A DNA stretch of 15,514 nucleotides from JBGRQB01 sp041725875 (lineage in GTDB: Bacteria; Bacteroidota; Ignavibacteria; Ignavibacteriales; Melioribacteraceae): assembly GCA_041725875.1 (NCBI GenBank), contig JBGRQB010000097.1, positions 1 to 15,514 of the forward strand, given 5' to 3'. Under the pieces are notes generated by a model. That model ran no database searches and was not told the origin of the DNA. It worked only from the letters and a program-made list of their open reading frames with translations. The first letter of the stretch is position 1. Each line of letters starts with the position of its first letter. This document shows, one piece after another, positions 1-9,000 of the stretch. The translations under genes were made by a program, and so were the position numbers.

Positions 1-1
1 T

Positions 2-3000
2 ACTGAATCTGTTGATACTTTGATTTCAGATAAAACTCTGCGTAAGCGTTTTGCATTGAATGCACGAGAAGTTGCTATAAATGAGTTTGATATTCAAAAG
101 TTAAATGATAAATTAATTCAATTGTATGAAAAGGCACTTAAAAATTACTCTACATTTAATACCAGAGTAAAAATTTCAATATGTATAATCTGTTATAACA
201 GACAAAATTTTATTGCTCGCTGTATTAAAAGTGCATTAAATCAAGATATATCTAATTATGAAATTGTAATAGTAGATGATGGATCAACTGATAAGTCAAT
301 TGATGTAATAAGAAGTTTTACTGATAGTAAAATAAAAGCTTTTCAGAAAGAGCATTCTGGTGCCCCAGCCACTAGGAATCGAGCAATAAATGAAGCCAGA
401 GGAGAGTTTATTCTATGGTTGGATTCCGATGACGAATTAGTGAGCAATAGTTTATCAAAATATTCAGAAGTAATAAATTCTCAGCCTGATGTTGATGTAA
501 TTTATTGCAATAATATTAGGGTTTTCAGTGACTCAGGAGAAAAACAGAAAGTAATATATAAAACATTTAATGGAAAAATTTCACCGATTGAATTTATTGA
601 AGGACCGGTTTTGGCAAATGGTGGTACAGTTATAAAAAAAGAACTGTTTAATAAAATTGAACCTTATAATATAGAATTCAAAAGAGCTCAGGATTTTGAG
701 TTTTGGGTCAGGGCAATAAAGCATGCTCAATTTTACCATTTAAATGAGTTTTTATATCTACATCATTTTCATAAAGAAGGAAGTTTATCTCCAATTTATC
801 ACGAAAAAACTGATTTATCTTTCGAAAGAAAGATCGTCAATTTTTTGGTTACAAATTATTCACTTGAAGATTTTTATCCGGAAATTGACTGGAAAAATTT
901 ATCTGAACAATCATTAAATGAAATTAAATCTTCCTTGTTCTTAAAGTTTTGCAAAGCATTTTTTAAATGGAAAGATTATGCAAACGCGAATAAGTATTTA
1001 ATGGAGTCTAAAAAATTAAAAAAATATGATGAACAATTAAGCTTTGAAAATCATATTAATTATCAATTATCTTGGAAAGATAAAAAAATGTTACCAATTA
1101 CAGCAATAATAGCAGCTTATAATGAAGGTGATGTTATTTATCATGTTGTAAAAAATTTGGTTGAACAGGATATTCAGGTTTATTTTATTGATCATAATTC
1201 TACTGATAATACAGTTGAACAGGTATCTAAGTTTTTAGGAAAAGGAGTTGTCCATATTGAAAAGTTTCCTGAAGAATCAGGAATGGATATCCCTAATGAT
1301 ATATACTCTTGGCGCTATATTTTAAAACGTAAAGAACAAATCAGTCAGCTATTAGGTGATGGATGGTATATCCATACAGATGCTGATGAATTTAGAGAAG
1401 CACCTTTTTCAGGATTGAACTTACGTGAAGGAATAGAAAAAGTTGACTCTGAAGGGTATAATGCAATCAACTTCAAAATTTATGACTTCAAACCAATTGA
1501 TGATTCTTTTATTGCCGGCGAAGATGTGAGAGAATATCTGACACATTACTCAAAAGATATACATCAGTATAATAAGATACAGGTGAAGTGTTGGAAGAAT
1601 TTTGGACAAGAAATTAATCTTTGGGAATCTGGTGGACATAACATCGAGTTTTTAGAAAGAAAAATTTATCCCTTACCATTTATTTTACGTCATTATGCAA
1701 TTCGTTCTCAAGAACATGGACTCAAAAAAATATTTGAAGAAAGAAAAAAACGTTACGATGCCGAAGAAAGAAAAGCCCTATGGCACCAGCATTATGATGA
1801 AATAAAAAATGAAGGACATAATTTTATTGAAAAGAAAGAAAATCTAATTTCATATAATAAAGAAAAAGCAGTTAAAGAAATAAATGATCTGTTTGGTTCG
1901 AATATTGAAGGAGGACATTATTATCAGCGTTCGCGACAGGAGATTCAGGATTTAATTAGTCCAACTGCAAAAATAATTCTGGATGTTGGTTGTGGCGAAG
2001 GTGTAATGGCATCTGAGTTAAAACAAAAACTTAATGCTGAAGTTTGGGGCGTTGAATTTGTTGATGCTGTTTCACAAAAAGCAAGAAACAAAATTGACAA
2101 AGTGTTAAACGGTACAATTGAAGAGAATTTGAAGAATCTGCCAGATAAGTATTTTGATACAATTATTTTTGCTGATGTTCTTGAACACTTAACTGATCCT
2201 GAAAAAATTCTGACTGAAATTAAAACAAAGCTAAAATCAGGCGGAGAAATTGTTACCAGCATTCCAAATGTAAGACATTGGAGTGTTGTGCTGGATTTAC
2301 TTCAGGGAAATTGGGAATATCAAGATGAAGGCTTGTTAGACAGAACTCATTTAAGATTTTTTACTAAAAAAAGTATTGTTAAAATGGTAGAAAGATTAGG
2401 CGGTAATATTGCTGATTTCAAAGCAACTAATGTTTTACCAACTGAAGGCTTGATTAATGAAATTTGGGAAAAAGTAACTAATTTATTATCTGATTGCGGA
2501 TTAAATACATCAACATTATATGACGAAGGAATTAATTATCAATATTTGTTAAAAATTAATTTCAAGAGCATATCCACTATAGTTCCTTTATATAACAATT
2601 GGGAATACACCGAGCAATTTATTTCTTCACTTGAAAATTCAAAGGCTTGTAAAGATAAACTAGTTCTAGTTGATAATAATAGTTCAGATAAAACTTCAGG
2701 AATGCTTTCAAAACTCTCAAGCAAAAATGAAACGTTCAAAATTATAACCAATTCCCAAAATCTTGGTTTTCCAAAAGCTATTAATCAGGGGGTTTTGGAA
2801 AGTGATTCTGATTATATTTTGATTGCAAATAATGACATCATTATCCCCGAAGGAACTGTTGAACGAATGGTTGAAGTTTTGAACTCAGACCCTTGCATTG
2901 GGATTGTCGGACCTGTTTCAAACAGTGTTAGCGGAGTTCAGCTGGATCAAAACGCAGATTATAAAACAATAGAAGAGATGCACAAATATGCAGAAAAAGT

Positions 3001-3544
3001 ACGTTCAGAATATTCAGGAAAAATAGTTGAGTTTCCAAGAGTTGCATTTCTTTGCACATTGATAAAAAGAGAAGTTTTTGAGAAAATTGGCGGACTTGAC
3101 GAGCGCTTTACACCAGGAAATTATGAAGATGATGATTTTTGTCTTAGAGCGCAAATGGCTGGTTTCAAGACCGTGATAGCAAGGGATGTGTTTATTCATC
3201 ACTTTGGGTCTAAAAGTTTTAAAGCTGATGGTGAAGCAAAATATGCCGAAAGACTAAAAATAAATGAAGAGAAATTTATAAATAAATGGGGGGCCACACC
3301 TGATCAAATCTGGTTGCAGGGAGTTGCTCCTGGAGAGAAAAATATATTTATTCCGATAGATAAAAATTCTTTGGCCGAAAATTACCAAAGAGCACAAATT
3401 GCTATTGAGAATCAGGAATTTGATATTGCATTTAACCATATTTCTGCGTTGTTGAACAACAAAGATTTAACACAACAATTTTCAAATTCTGAAATAGAAA
3501 AAATTAAAGATTTACACACAAAATTATCAAAACTTGTGCAATAA
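2..3544 (+). CDS. Multidomain glycosyltransferase/methyltransferase fusion, 5' end outside the window
   Basis: Probable cytoplasmic glycan-building enzyme holding several active sites in one chain. Residues are numbered from the codon at nt 2. Residues 1-50 read like the last helices of a GT4 (GT-B) glycosyltransferase. A first GT2 domain (about 57-275) has VDDGSTD at 91-97 and the metal/nucleotide-binding LDSDDE at 140-145. A second GT2-like domain (about 363-620) has AAYNEGD at 371-377 and DADE at 460-463. A class I SAM methyltransferase (about 635-800) has DVGCGEG at 661-667 and ADVLEH at 724-729. A third GT2 domain (about 855-1115), rhamnosyltransferase-like, has NND at 943-945 and EDDD at 1042-1045. 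The last 60 residues are helical and TPR-like. The frame is open to the left edge, so the TTG at nt 20 is not a credible start. Domain calls are firm; sugars and acceptor are unknown. Confidence 0.93.
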   Translation, partial: TESVDTLISDKTLRKRFALNAREVAINEFDIQKLNDKLIQLYEKALKNYSTFNTRVKISICIICYNRQNFIARCIKSALNQDISNYEIVIVDDGSTDKSIDVIRSFTDSKIKAFQKEHSGAPATRNRAINEARGEFILWLDSDDELVSNSLSKYSEVINSQPDVDVIYCNNIRVFSDSGEKQKVIYKTFNGKISPIEFIEGPVLANGGTVIKKELFNKIEPYNIEFKRAQDFEFWVRAIKHAQFYHLNEFLYLHHFHKEGSLSPIYHEKTDLSFERKIVNFLVTNYSLEDFYPEIDWKNLSEQSLNEIKSSLFLKFCKAFFKWKDYANANKYLMESKKLKKYDEQLSFENHINYQLSWKDKKMLPITAIIAAYNEGDVIYHVVKNLVEQDIQVYFIDHNSTDNTVEQVSKFLGKGVVHIEKFPEESGMDIPNDIYSWRYILKRKEQISQLLGDGWYIHTDADEFREAPFSGLNLREGIEKVDSEGYNAINFKIYDFKPIDDSFIAGEDVREYLTHYSKDIHQYNKIQVKCWKNFGQEINLWESGGHNIEFLERKIYPLPFILRHYAIRSQEHGLKKIFEERKKRYDAEERKALWHQHYDEIKNEGHNFIEKKENLISYNKEKAVKEINDLFGSNIEGGHYYQRSRQEIQDLISPTAKIILDVGCGEGVMASELKQKLNAEVWGVEFVDAVSQKARNKIDKVLNGTIEENLKNLPDKYFDTIIFADVLEHLTDPEKILTEIKTKLKSGGEIVTSIPNVRHWSVVLDLLQGNWEYQDEGLLDRTHLRFFTKKSIVKMVERLGGNIADFKATNVLPTEGLINEIWEKVTNLLSDCGLNTSTLYDEGINYQYLLKINFKSISTIVPLYNNWEYTEQFISSLENSKACKDKLVLVDNNSSDKTSGMLSKLSSKNETFKIITNSQNLGFPKAINQGVLESDSDYILIANNDIIIPEGTVERMVEVLNSDPCIGIVGPVSNSVSGVQLDQNADYKTIEEMHKYAEKVRSEYSGKIVEFPRVAFLCTLIKREVFEKIGGLDERFTPGNYEDDDFCLRAQMAGFKTVIARDVFIHHFGSKSFKADGEAKYAERLKINEEKFINKWGATPDQIWLQGVAPGEKNIFIPIDKNSLAENYQRAQIAIENQEFDIAFNHISALLNNKDLTQQFSNSEIEKIKDLHTKLSKLVQ

Positions 3545-3550
3545 TTTATC

Positions 3551-3588
3551 GGTTACATTTAGTCATAATTTTATGGCTAAATGTAACC
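3551..3588 (+). terminator. Long perfect hairpin just after the first gene, possible terminator
   Basis: A 12-bp perfect inverted repeat (GGTTACATTTAG at 3551-3562 with CTAAATGTAACC at 3577-3588) continues inward through a T-G wobble and a further CATAA/TTATG pairing, giving up to 18 paired positions around a 2-nt centre. It begins 6 nt after the TAA stop. No run of T follows, so it is not a textbook intrinsic terminator. It could instead protect the 3' end of the mRNA or act in both directions. The hairpin is certain; its role is inferred. Confidence 0.5.
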
Positions 3589-3717
3589 AGATGTTGAATA
3601 TAACAACAAAACCAGCCGATTTTAACTGAAATTTCAACAATTTAATTATCAGTAACTGTTTCCAAATGTCATTTTTGATTCATAATATCTTAAAGAAGTC
3701 AAATAAATATTCGAACA

Positions 3718-3723
3718 TATAAT
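3718..3723 (+). promoter_or_regulatory. Candidate -10 box upstream of the TPR gene
   Basis: An exact TATAAT lies 84 nt before the preferred ATG of the next gene, in the only sizeable gap between the first two genes. No convincing TTGACA-like box lies 16-18 nt upstream (the sequence there is GAAGTC). A small GCCA/TGGC inverted repeat sits just downstream (3727-3741). In DNA this AT-rich the hexamer can occur by chance, so the call is weak. Confidence 0.22.
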
Positions 3724-3807
3724 GATGCCAAATTATATGGCGTGAAAATTGAACTAATCAAAGCAATGATAAAAAAATTAAAATAAAATTACATAACGGT
3801 GGAGAAA

Positions 3808-5895
3808 ATGCCCTTATTCAATGAGATTTACCAGGAAGCATTCAATTTATTTAAATTAGAAAAGTTTGATGACGCTTTTGAAAAATTGCATGAAGCCGAA
3901 AAAGAGTACCAAACCGGTGATGAAACGAATGGAATTAATTATGAAGATATTTATGTTTTAAAAGGTACAATCGCACTTACCTTAGGCAGAATTGATGATG
4001 CGCAGACAGCATTTGAGAGCGCTCTCGAATCTAATCCGCACTCTACTGAAGCTGCTATGGGGATGGGACAAGTACTTTATTCAAGCGGAATGATTAACGA
4101 AGCAGAAGGTATGTTTACCTGGGTTGTTGAGAATGATCCTGAGAATGACAGAGCATTGCAGATATTAGAAAGAATAAAACGTGAGTCAGGCGATTCGGTT
4201 GAAGAATTAGTTGAAGTTAACGATCAGATTTCAAATATGTTTGAAAATGCTTATGAGCTTTTTCTGGCAAATAAATACTCTGAATCAATGGAAATAGTTG
4301 ACGATATTGAAGTCAGGTTCAAAGAAGAAATTCAGCTTCTTAAAGGAAATATTTTACTCGGACAAGGAAAATTCCAAAAAGCTCTCGATTCATTCAAAAA
4401 GGCATTGGAAATTAATAAAGAAAACTCACCGGCTTGTAACGGACTAGCTGAAACATATGAAGAACTCGGGCAATTTGAAGATGCCAAAATAATGTATGAA
4501 TATGCAATAAAAATAAATCCTAACGATCAGTATGCATTACTCGGATTAGCTGAAATCAATCAAAAATTGGGACATTCACCACTTAATAATGTTGATGGTT
4601 TTTTTGGTAATCTTGATTTAAATGATCAAATAAAAACTCAACTTGATATTGCTTATACTTTGTTTGAAGAAAAAGAATTTGTAAAAGCTATTAATAAATT
4701 AAATGAAGTTATTACTGAGTTAAAAGAAACTGATCTAGCCGATGCAAATGAATTAAGAGCCAGTTTGAATAATTTTAAAGGTTTTAATTATCTTGCGTTG
4801 AATGAGAAAAAAGAAGCTCGTGAAATGTTTGAAACTTCTTTGAAATTTAATCCTGAATCATCTCAGGCTTGCGCCGGATTGGGAGAAGTTGCATTCCTTG
4901 ACGGCGATGATAAAACGGCAAAAACTATGTTTGAATGGGGAGTCGTTAATAACCCGAGAAATGTTTTTGCAATTGCAGGATTAGCAAAGATTAACAAAGT
5001 TTTGAATCTTCCTGAAGATCATAACTCAATTGAATCCAAAATTAAAAGTAAAATTGGACAAGAATTCGAAAATGCTATAGAAGAAGCTTATGAAGAATTC
5101 AATAAGAAGAATTTTAAATCTGCATTAATATTTTTAGAAAAAGCAGAAAAATATATTAACAAATCAAGCAATGATGAAGACATTAAAAAATCATATTCAA
5201 GTGTAGAAAACTTTAAAGGATTTTGTTACTTGTCATTAAATGAAAATGATTGTGCAAAGGAATGTTTTGAAAAATCATTATCGATAAACCCAAAATCATC
5301 ACAAGCCTGCGCTGGTTTGGCTGAAATATTTTATTTAAACGAAGATGATACTTCTGCAAAAGAAATGTTTGAGTGGGCACTTAGAAATGAACCGGCAAAT
5401 AAATTTGCAATTGCCGGATTAGAAAAAGTTTCTGAAAAGAATGAAATTAAAGAAATTACCAATAAAGAATTAAGTGAACAAATCAGCGGATTAATTACCG
5501 AATCATATTCTTTATTTAATGAAAAAAATTATACTGCTTCGATTGACAAATTACTTGAAGCTGATAATATCTTGGAAATTAATTATTCAAGAGAGGAAGC
5601 TTTTTTCTCAAGAGCCGGGGTAAATAATTTTATCGGATTTAACTTTTTGCATCTGAATGATAATGTAAAATCAAAAAAATATTATGAAATGGCCCTTGAA
5701 CTAAATCCTGAATCATCTCAGGCAGCTGCCGGGTTAGGAGAATTATTATACCAGGATGGCGAAGATGAATCAGCAAAAAAAATGTTTGAATATGCGGTAA
5801 AGTATAACCCGCAAAATAAATATGCCGTGAATGGATTGGCAAAAGTGAATGAAACTTTAGGTCATGTTGCCGAACATTCATCATTGGAAATTTAA
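3808..5895 (+). CDS. TPR protein made of five repeated ~140-residue units
   Basis: Solenoid protein of 695 residues that appears to consist wholly of tetratricopeptide helices, without a catalytic motif, signal peptide or membrane segment. It is probably a cytoplasmic scaffold or interaction protein. Five units repeat, marked by an N-P-x-S-[ST]-x-A-like segment starting at residues 76, 203, 348, 494 and 633 (spacing 127, 145, 146 and 139). Each unit holds about three TPR-like helix pairs: a variable one, one with N-F-x-G-F and L-N-E, and one with A-K-x-M-F-E followed by N-P and A-x-x-G-L. Units 3-5 are closest to each other. I prefer ATG 3808 to the in-frame GTG at 3799 because GGTGGAG lies directly before the ATG and nothing similar precedes the GTG, although the gap from GGAG is only 3 nt. 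Placement among glycosyltransferases suggests it binds those enzymes or their protein substrate; this is inference. Confidence 0.88.
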   Translation: MPLFNEIYQEAFNLFKLEKFDDAFEKLHEAEKEYQTGDETNGINYEDIYVLKGTIALTLGRIDDAQTAFESALESNPHSTEAAMGMGQVLYSSGMINEAEGMFTWVVENDPENDRALQILERIKRESGDSVEELVEVNDQISNMFENAYELFLANKYSESMEIVDDIEVRFKEEIQLLKGNILLGQGKFQKALDSFKKALEINKENSPACNGLAETYEELGQFEDAKIMYEYAIKINPNDQYALLGLAEINQKLGHSPLNNVDGFFGNLDLNDQIKTQLDIAYTLFEEKEFVKAINKLNEVITELKETDLADANELRASLNNFKGFNYLALNEKKEAREMFETSLKFNPESSQACAGLGEVAFLDGDDKTAKTMFEWGVVNNPRNVFAIAGLAKINKVLNLPEDHNSIESKIKSKIGQEFENAIEEAYEEFNKKNFKSALIFLEKAEKYINKSSNDEDIKKSYSSVENFKGFCYLSLNENDCAKECFEKSLSINPKSSQACAGLAEIFYLNEDDTSAKEMFEWALRNEPANKFAIAGLEKVSEKNEIKEITNKELSEQISGLITESYSLFNEKNYTASIDKLLEADNILEINYSREEAFFSRAGVNNFIGFNFLHLNDNVKSKKYYEMALELNPESSQAAAGLGELLYQDGEDESAKKMFEYAVKYNPQNKYAVNGLAKVNETLGHVAEHSSLEI
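4849..4868 (+). repeat. 20-nt direct repeat, copy 1, in the TPR gene
   Basis: These 20 bases, which encode N-P-E-S-S-Q and the start of A, occur again identically at 5704-5723, 855 nt downstream and in the same frame. A third, more diverged version lies at 5287. Nucleotide identity beyond what the protein motif needs suggests fairly recent duplication, or gene conversion, of units within the gene. Confidence 0.75.
5704..5723 (+). repeat. 20-nt direct repeat, copy 2, in the TPR gene
   Basis: Exact copy of 4849-4868, in the last of the five protein units. The flanking bases differ (TTT before copy 1, CTA before copy 2), so identity ends sharply on the 5' side. After the repeat, similarity continues at the protein level through A-G-L-G-E. 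Confidence 0.75.
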
Positions 5896-5927
5896 TATAC
5901 TAAGTAAGCAGATTTAAAGTAGTTTGA

Positions 5928-5987
5928 TAAGGGAATATATACTCAAAATTGATAATTTGATTTTGTGGTTTATTCCCTTATTTTTTT
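5928..5987 (+). terminator. Intrinsic terminator (or attenuator) between the TPR gene and the operon
   Basis: TAAGGGAATA at 5928-5937 pairs perfectly with TATTCCCTTA at 5971-5980 and is followed at once by seven T (5981-5987). The 33-nt loop can fold further through CAAAAT (5944-5949) with ATTTTG (5960-5965). The stem plus U-tract fits a Rho-independent terminator for the TPR gene. The T-tract ends only 31 nt before the next start codon, leaving little space for a separate promoter, so some read-through into the downstream genes is plausible. Confidence 0.8.
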
Positions 5988-6018
5988 GGAGTAAAAAATA
6001 TTTGACTGAAATTACTAT

Positions 6019-9000
6019 ATGAATAAAATTATCGATGATTATATCGTCAATAACAAGTTGACAAAGGATGAGTTAAAGTATCTGGATTTTTTAAAAGAAG
6101 ATTTAACAAATCACCAGAGTAATTTGGAGATATTAAAATTTTTCAGTCAAAAAGGTGAGTTTTCAACTGCAAACAAAATATTTGAAAATTCAATTCCTTC
6201 GATTAAAAACAATCCTTCTCTTTTTTATCCCATTGCATTGATAAAAATGTCTTTAGAATTAAATGAAGAAGCATATACATATTTTTTAAAATATTTTGAA
6301 TCTGTAAATCCTGATAATGAAGCGAAATTTAATTATGGAGTGCTTCTTGGAAAACTTAACAAATTTGATCAGGCAATTGAAGTCTTTAACGGATTAAAAA
6401 ATGAAGATCCTGATAATGCAAAAGTTTTTTCCAGACTTGGTGAGCTCTATTTCAAAATGCAAAAATTTGATAAATCTGAAGAAGCATACAAAACTTCAAT
6501 ACAATTAGATTCTAAAAATGCCGATGTATATTATAATCTTGGAAGTTTACAGGAAAGAAAAAGAATTTTTTTTAGTGCTATAGATTATTATTCAAAATCA
6601 CTTCAGTATAATGAAAATCACGTTCAGGCAAGATGGAATAGGAGTTTGCTATACTTACGGGAAGGAAATTATATAGACGGATTCAAAGATTTTGAGGTAA
6701 GGTTAAAGAGATCAGAAATTATTCGTAATGATTTATCTTATCCCGACTGGCAGGGAGAAGATTTGTCAGGTAAAACAGTCCTAGTGTATGGTGAACAGGG
6801 GTACGGAGATTTTATCCAGTATTCTAGGTTTATAAAAATTCTTAAAAAGAAAAATGTTGTAGTTATCCTTGAAGTAAAATCAGAAATGTTAGAGCTTGCA
6901 GAATCAATTAAAGGCGTTGATTATTTTCATCTAAAAGACACACAAGTAAAACATAAAATTGATTTCAAAGTTGCTTTAATGAGCTTACCATATTTTCTTG
7001 ATATAGATATTTATAAACTTGAGAACGACTGCCCTTACATTTTTCCAAAAGAGGATAGGGTTTCAGAGATAAAGCAACGTTTTAAAAATTTTAAGTATAA
7101 AGTTGGCTTTGTCTGGACAGGAAACAAATGGCCGCCAGGAAATAATATCAGACACACGAAGCTTTCTTTTTTTACAGAACTTGCAGAAAAATTTCCTGAG
7201 ATAACTTTTTTAAGTCTGCAAATGAGTGAAGATAAACAAGATATTGATGATCTTACTCAATCTAATGTAATTGACATTACTGATGAAATTCAAAATTTTA
7301 ATGATACGGCCGCTATCTTAAAAAATCTTGATTTACTAATAACCATAGATACATCTGTTGCCCATCTTGGAGGAGCGCTTGGAGTAAATACTTGGATTTT
7401 GTTAAGTCAACTGCCAGATTGGCGCTGGTTTCCCGGTAAAAAATATTCTCTTTGGTATCCTGGGTTAAAGCAATATCGACAAACACCCCGCGGACAATGG
7501 GAAGAGTTATTTAAAGAATTAAAAATTGATCTTGCTAAGAAACCTTATGAATGGAAAGGTGAATTTGATTTTTCGCACATTGAACTCAGAATTAGGAATT
7601 GCATAAAAGAAAATAAAAGACAGGAAGTGAGTAAGTTATTGGAAAGGCATCCTGATGTTGTTACAAACAATTATAAATTGTGTACAAGGTTAGGAGAGTT
7701 CTTTTACATAAATAACGATATTAAAAATGGACAAGAATATTTTGAAAAATCAATTGAATTTAAAAAAGTTGATTTCAAAAGTTTATATAAATATATAGTA
7801 TTTCTTCTAAGAGAAAAAAACTTTAACAGAAGTAAGGAATTATTAGAAATTGCAGTTGATATGTTTCCTGCTGAAGCTGAGTTTTATTATTTAAAAGCGC
7901 TGCAATTACATTTTATGAATAAACATCAAGAGAGTATGTTTTATTTTGAAAAAGGGAGCAGCAAAACTTTGAAGCCTTTTTCATCAGTTGAAGAATTAAA
8001 AAAAACAATGGAAAATAATTTGATAAAAAAGACTCCTAAATTAACTTTATCAATGATTATCAAGAATGAAGAAAAGTTTCTTGAAGATTGTTTAAAATCT
8101 GTAGTTGATTTAGCAGATGAAATTGTAATTGTTGATACTGGTTCAACTGACAGATCATTAGAAATAGCAGAGAAATATTCAGCGAAAATTTTTCACTTTG
8201 AATGGATTAATAATTTTGCTGCCGCCAGAAATTATGCCTTACAACACTCAACCGGAAACTGGATTCTGTATTTGGATGCAGATGAAAGATTAACACCTGA
8301 ATCTGTTTCTGAGCTTAAAAAAGTAATTTCCACAGATAAAAAACGTGGTATTTACTGTAATGTTATAAGTTATTCCAAGGTAGCGGGAAATACAAACAAA
8401 ATGAAGTATACCCGCCTGTTTAAAAATTCTGATAATATAAAATTTGATGGACGGGTTCACGAACAAATCGAAAAATCTTTAAAACAAAATGGCTATACAT
8501 TTCTTGACTCAAAGATAGATATACAACATTTGGGCTATGATCAGAACGAAGAGATATACAGACAAAAAGCTCAAAGAAATTTAGATTTACTTTTGATCGA
8601 TTACAACAGAGATAAGAAATCTTACACAGCATTTCAAATTGGTCAGACTCACATAATTCTTGGCAACTCAAATGAAAGTGTAAAATACTTCAAAGAAGTA
8701 TTAGCCGATCCTGAAATAGATAGCTCTTATCGTCTTCAGGCAGCAAGGTTTTTGGGTGCTTATTATTGCGAAAATAATGAATTAGAGTTGGCAGTAAAAT
8801 TTGTTGAAGTCGGGCTCAAAATAAATCCGCAGCATCATTTACTAAATGTTGTTTTGGCAGAAATATTTCTTAAAAATGGAAATAGAGAAAATGCCGAAAA
8901 ATATTTTCTTATTGCATATGAAACCAATCGTGAATTACTGGCAGGGGAAATAAACTCTACTCTTGATTATGCAATTGAAAGTAAAAGAATCATTCTTCGA

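Noticed and set aside
20..22. TTG as the start of the first gene
   Set aside because: The frame is open upstream to the window edge and the residues on both sides of it fit the interior of a GT4 C-terminal region.
1945..2262. Open frame of 105 codons on the minus strand, antisense to the methyltransferase part of the first gene
   Set aside because: It lies wholly opposite a well-supported coding domain, has no recognisable motif, and its low-complexity composition mirrors the codon pattern of the plus strand.
3799..3801. GTG start for the TPR gene, adding three residues
   Set aside because: The ATG at 3808 has GGTGGAG directly upstream; nothing similar precedes the GTG. The difference is only three residues, so the choice is not certain.
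3808..5895. Direct repeats of the TPR gene as a CRISPR-like or tandem-repeat array
   Set aside because: The repeats are in frame, encode a protein motif, are widely spaced (over 400 nt) and diverge as coding sequence does.
6002..6007. TTGACT as a -35 box for the 6019 gene
   Set aside because: A -10 at normal spacing would fall inside the coding sequence, and no TATAAT-like hexamer is there.
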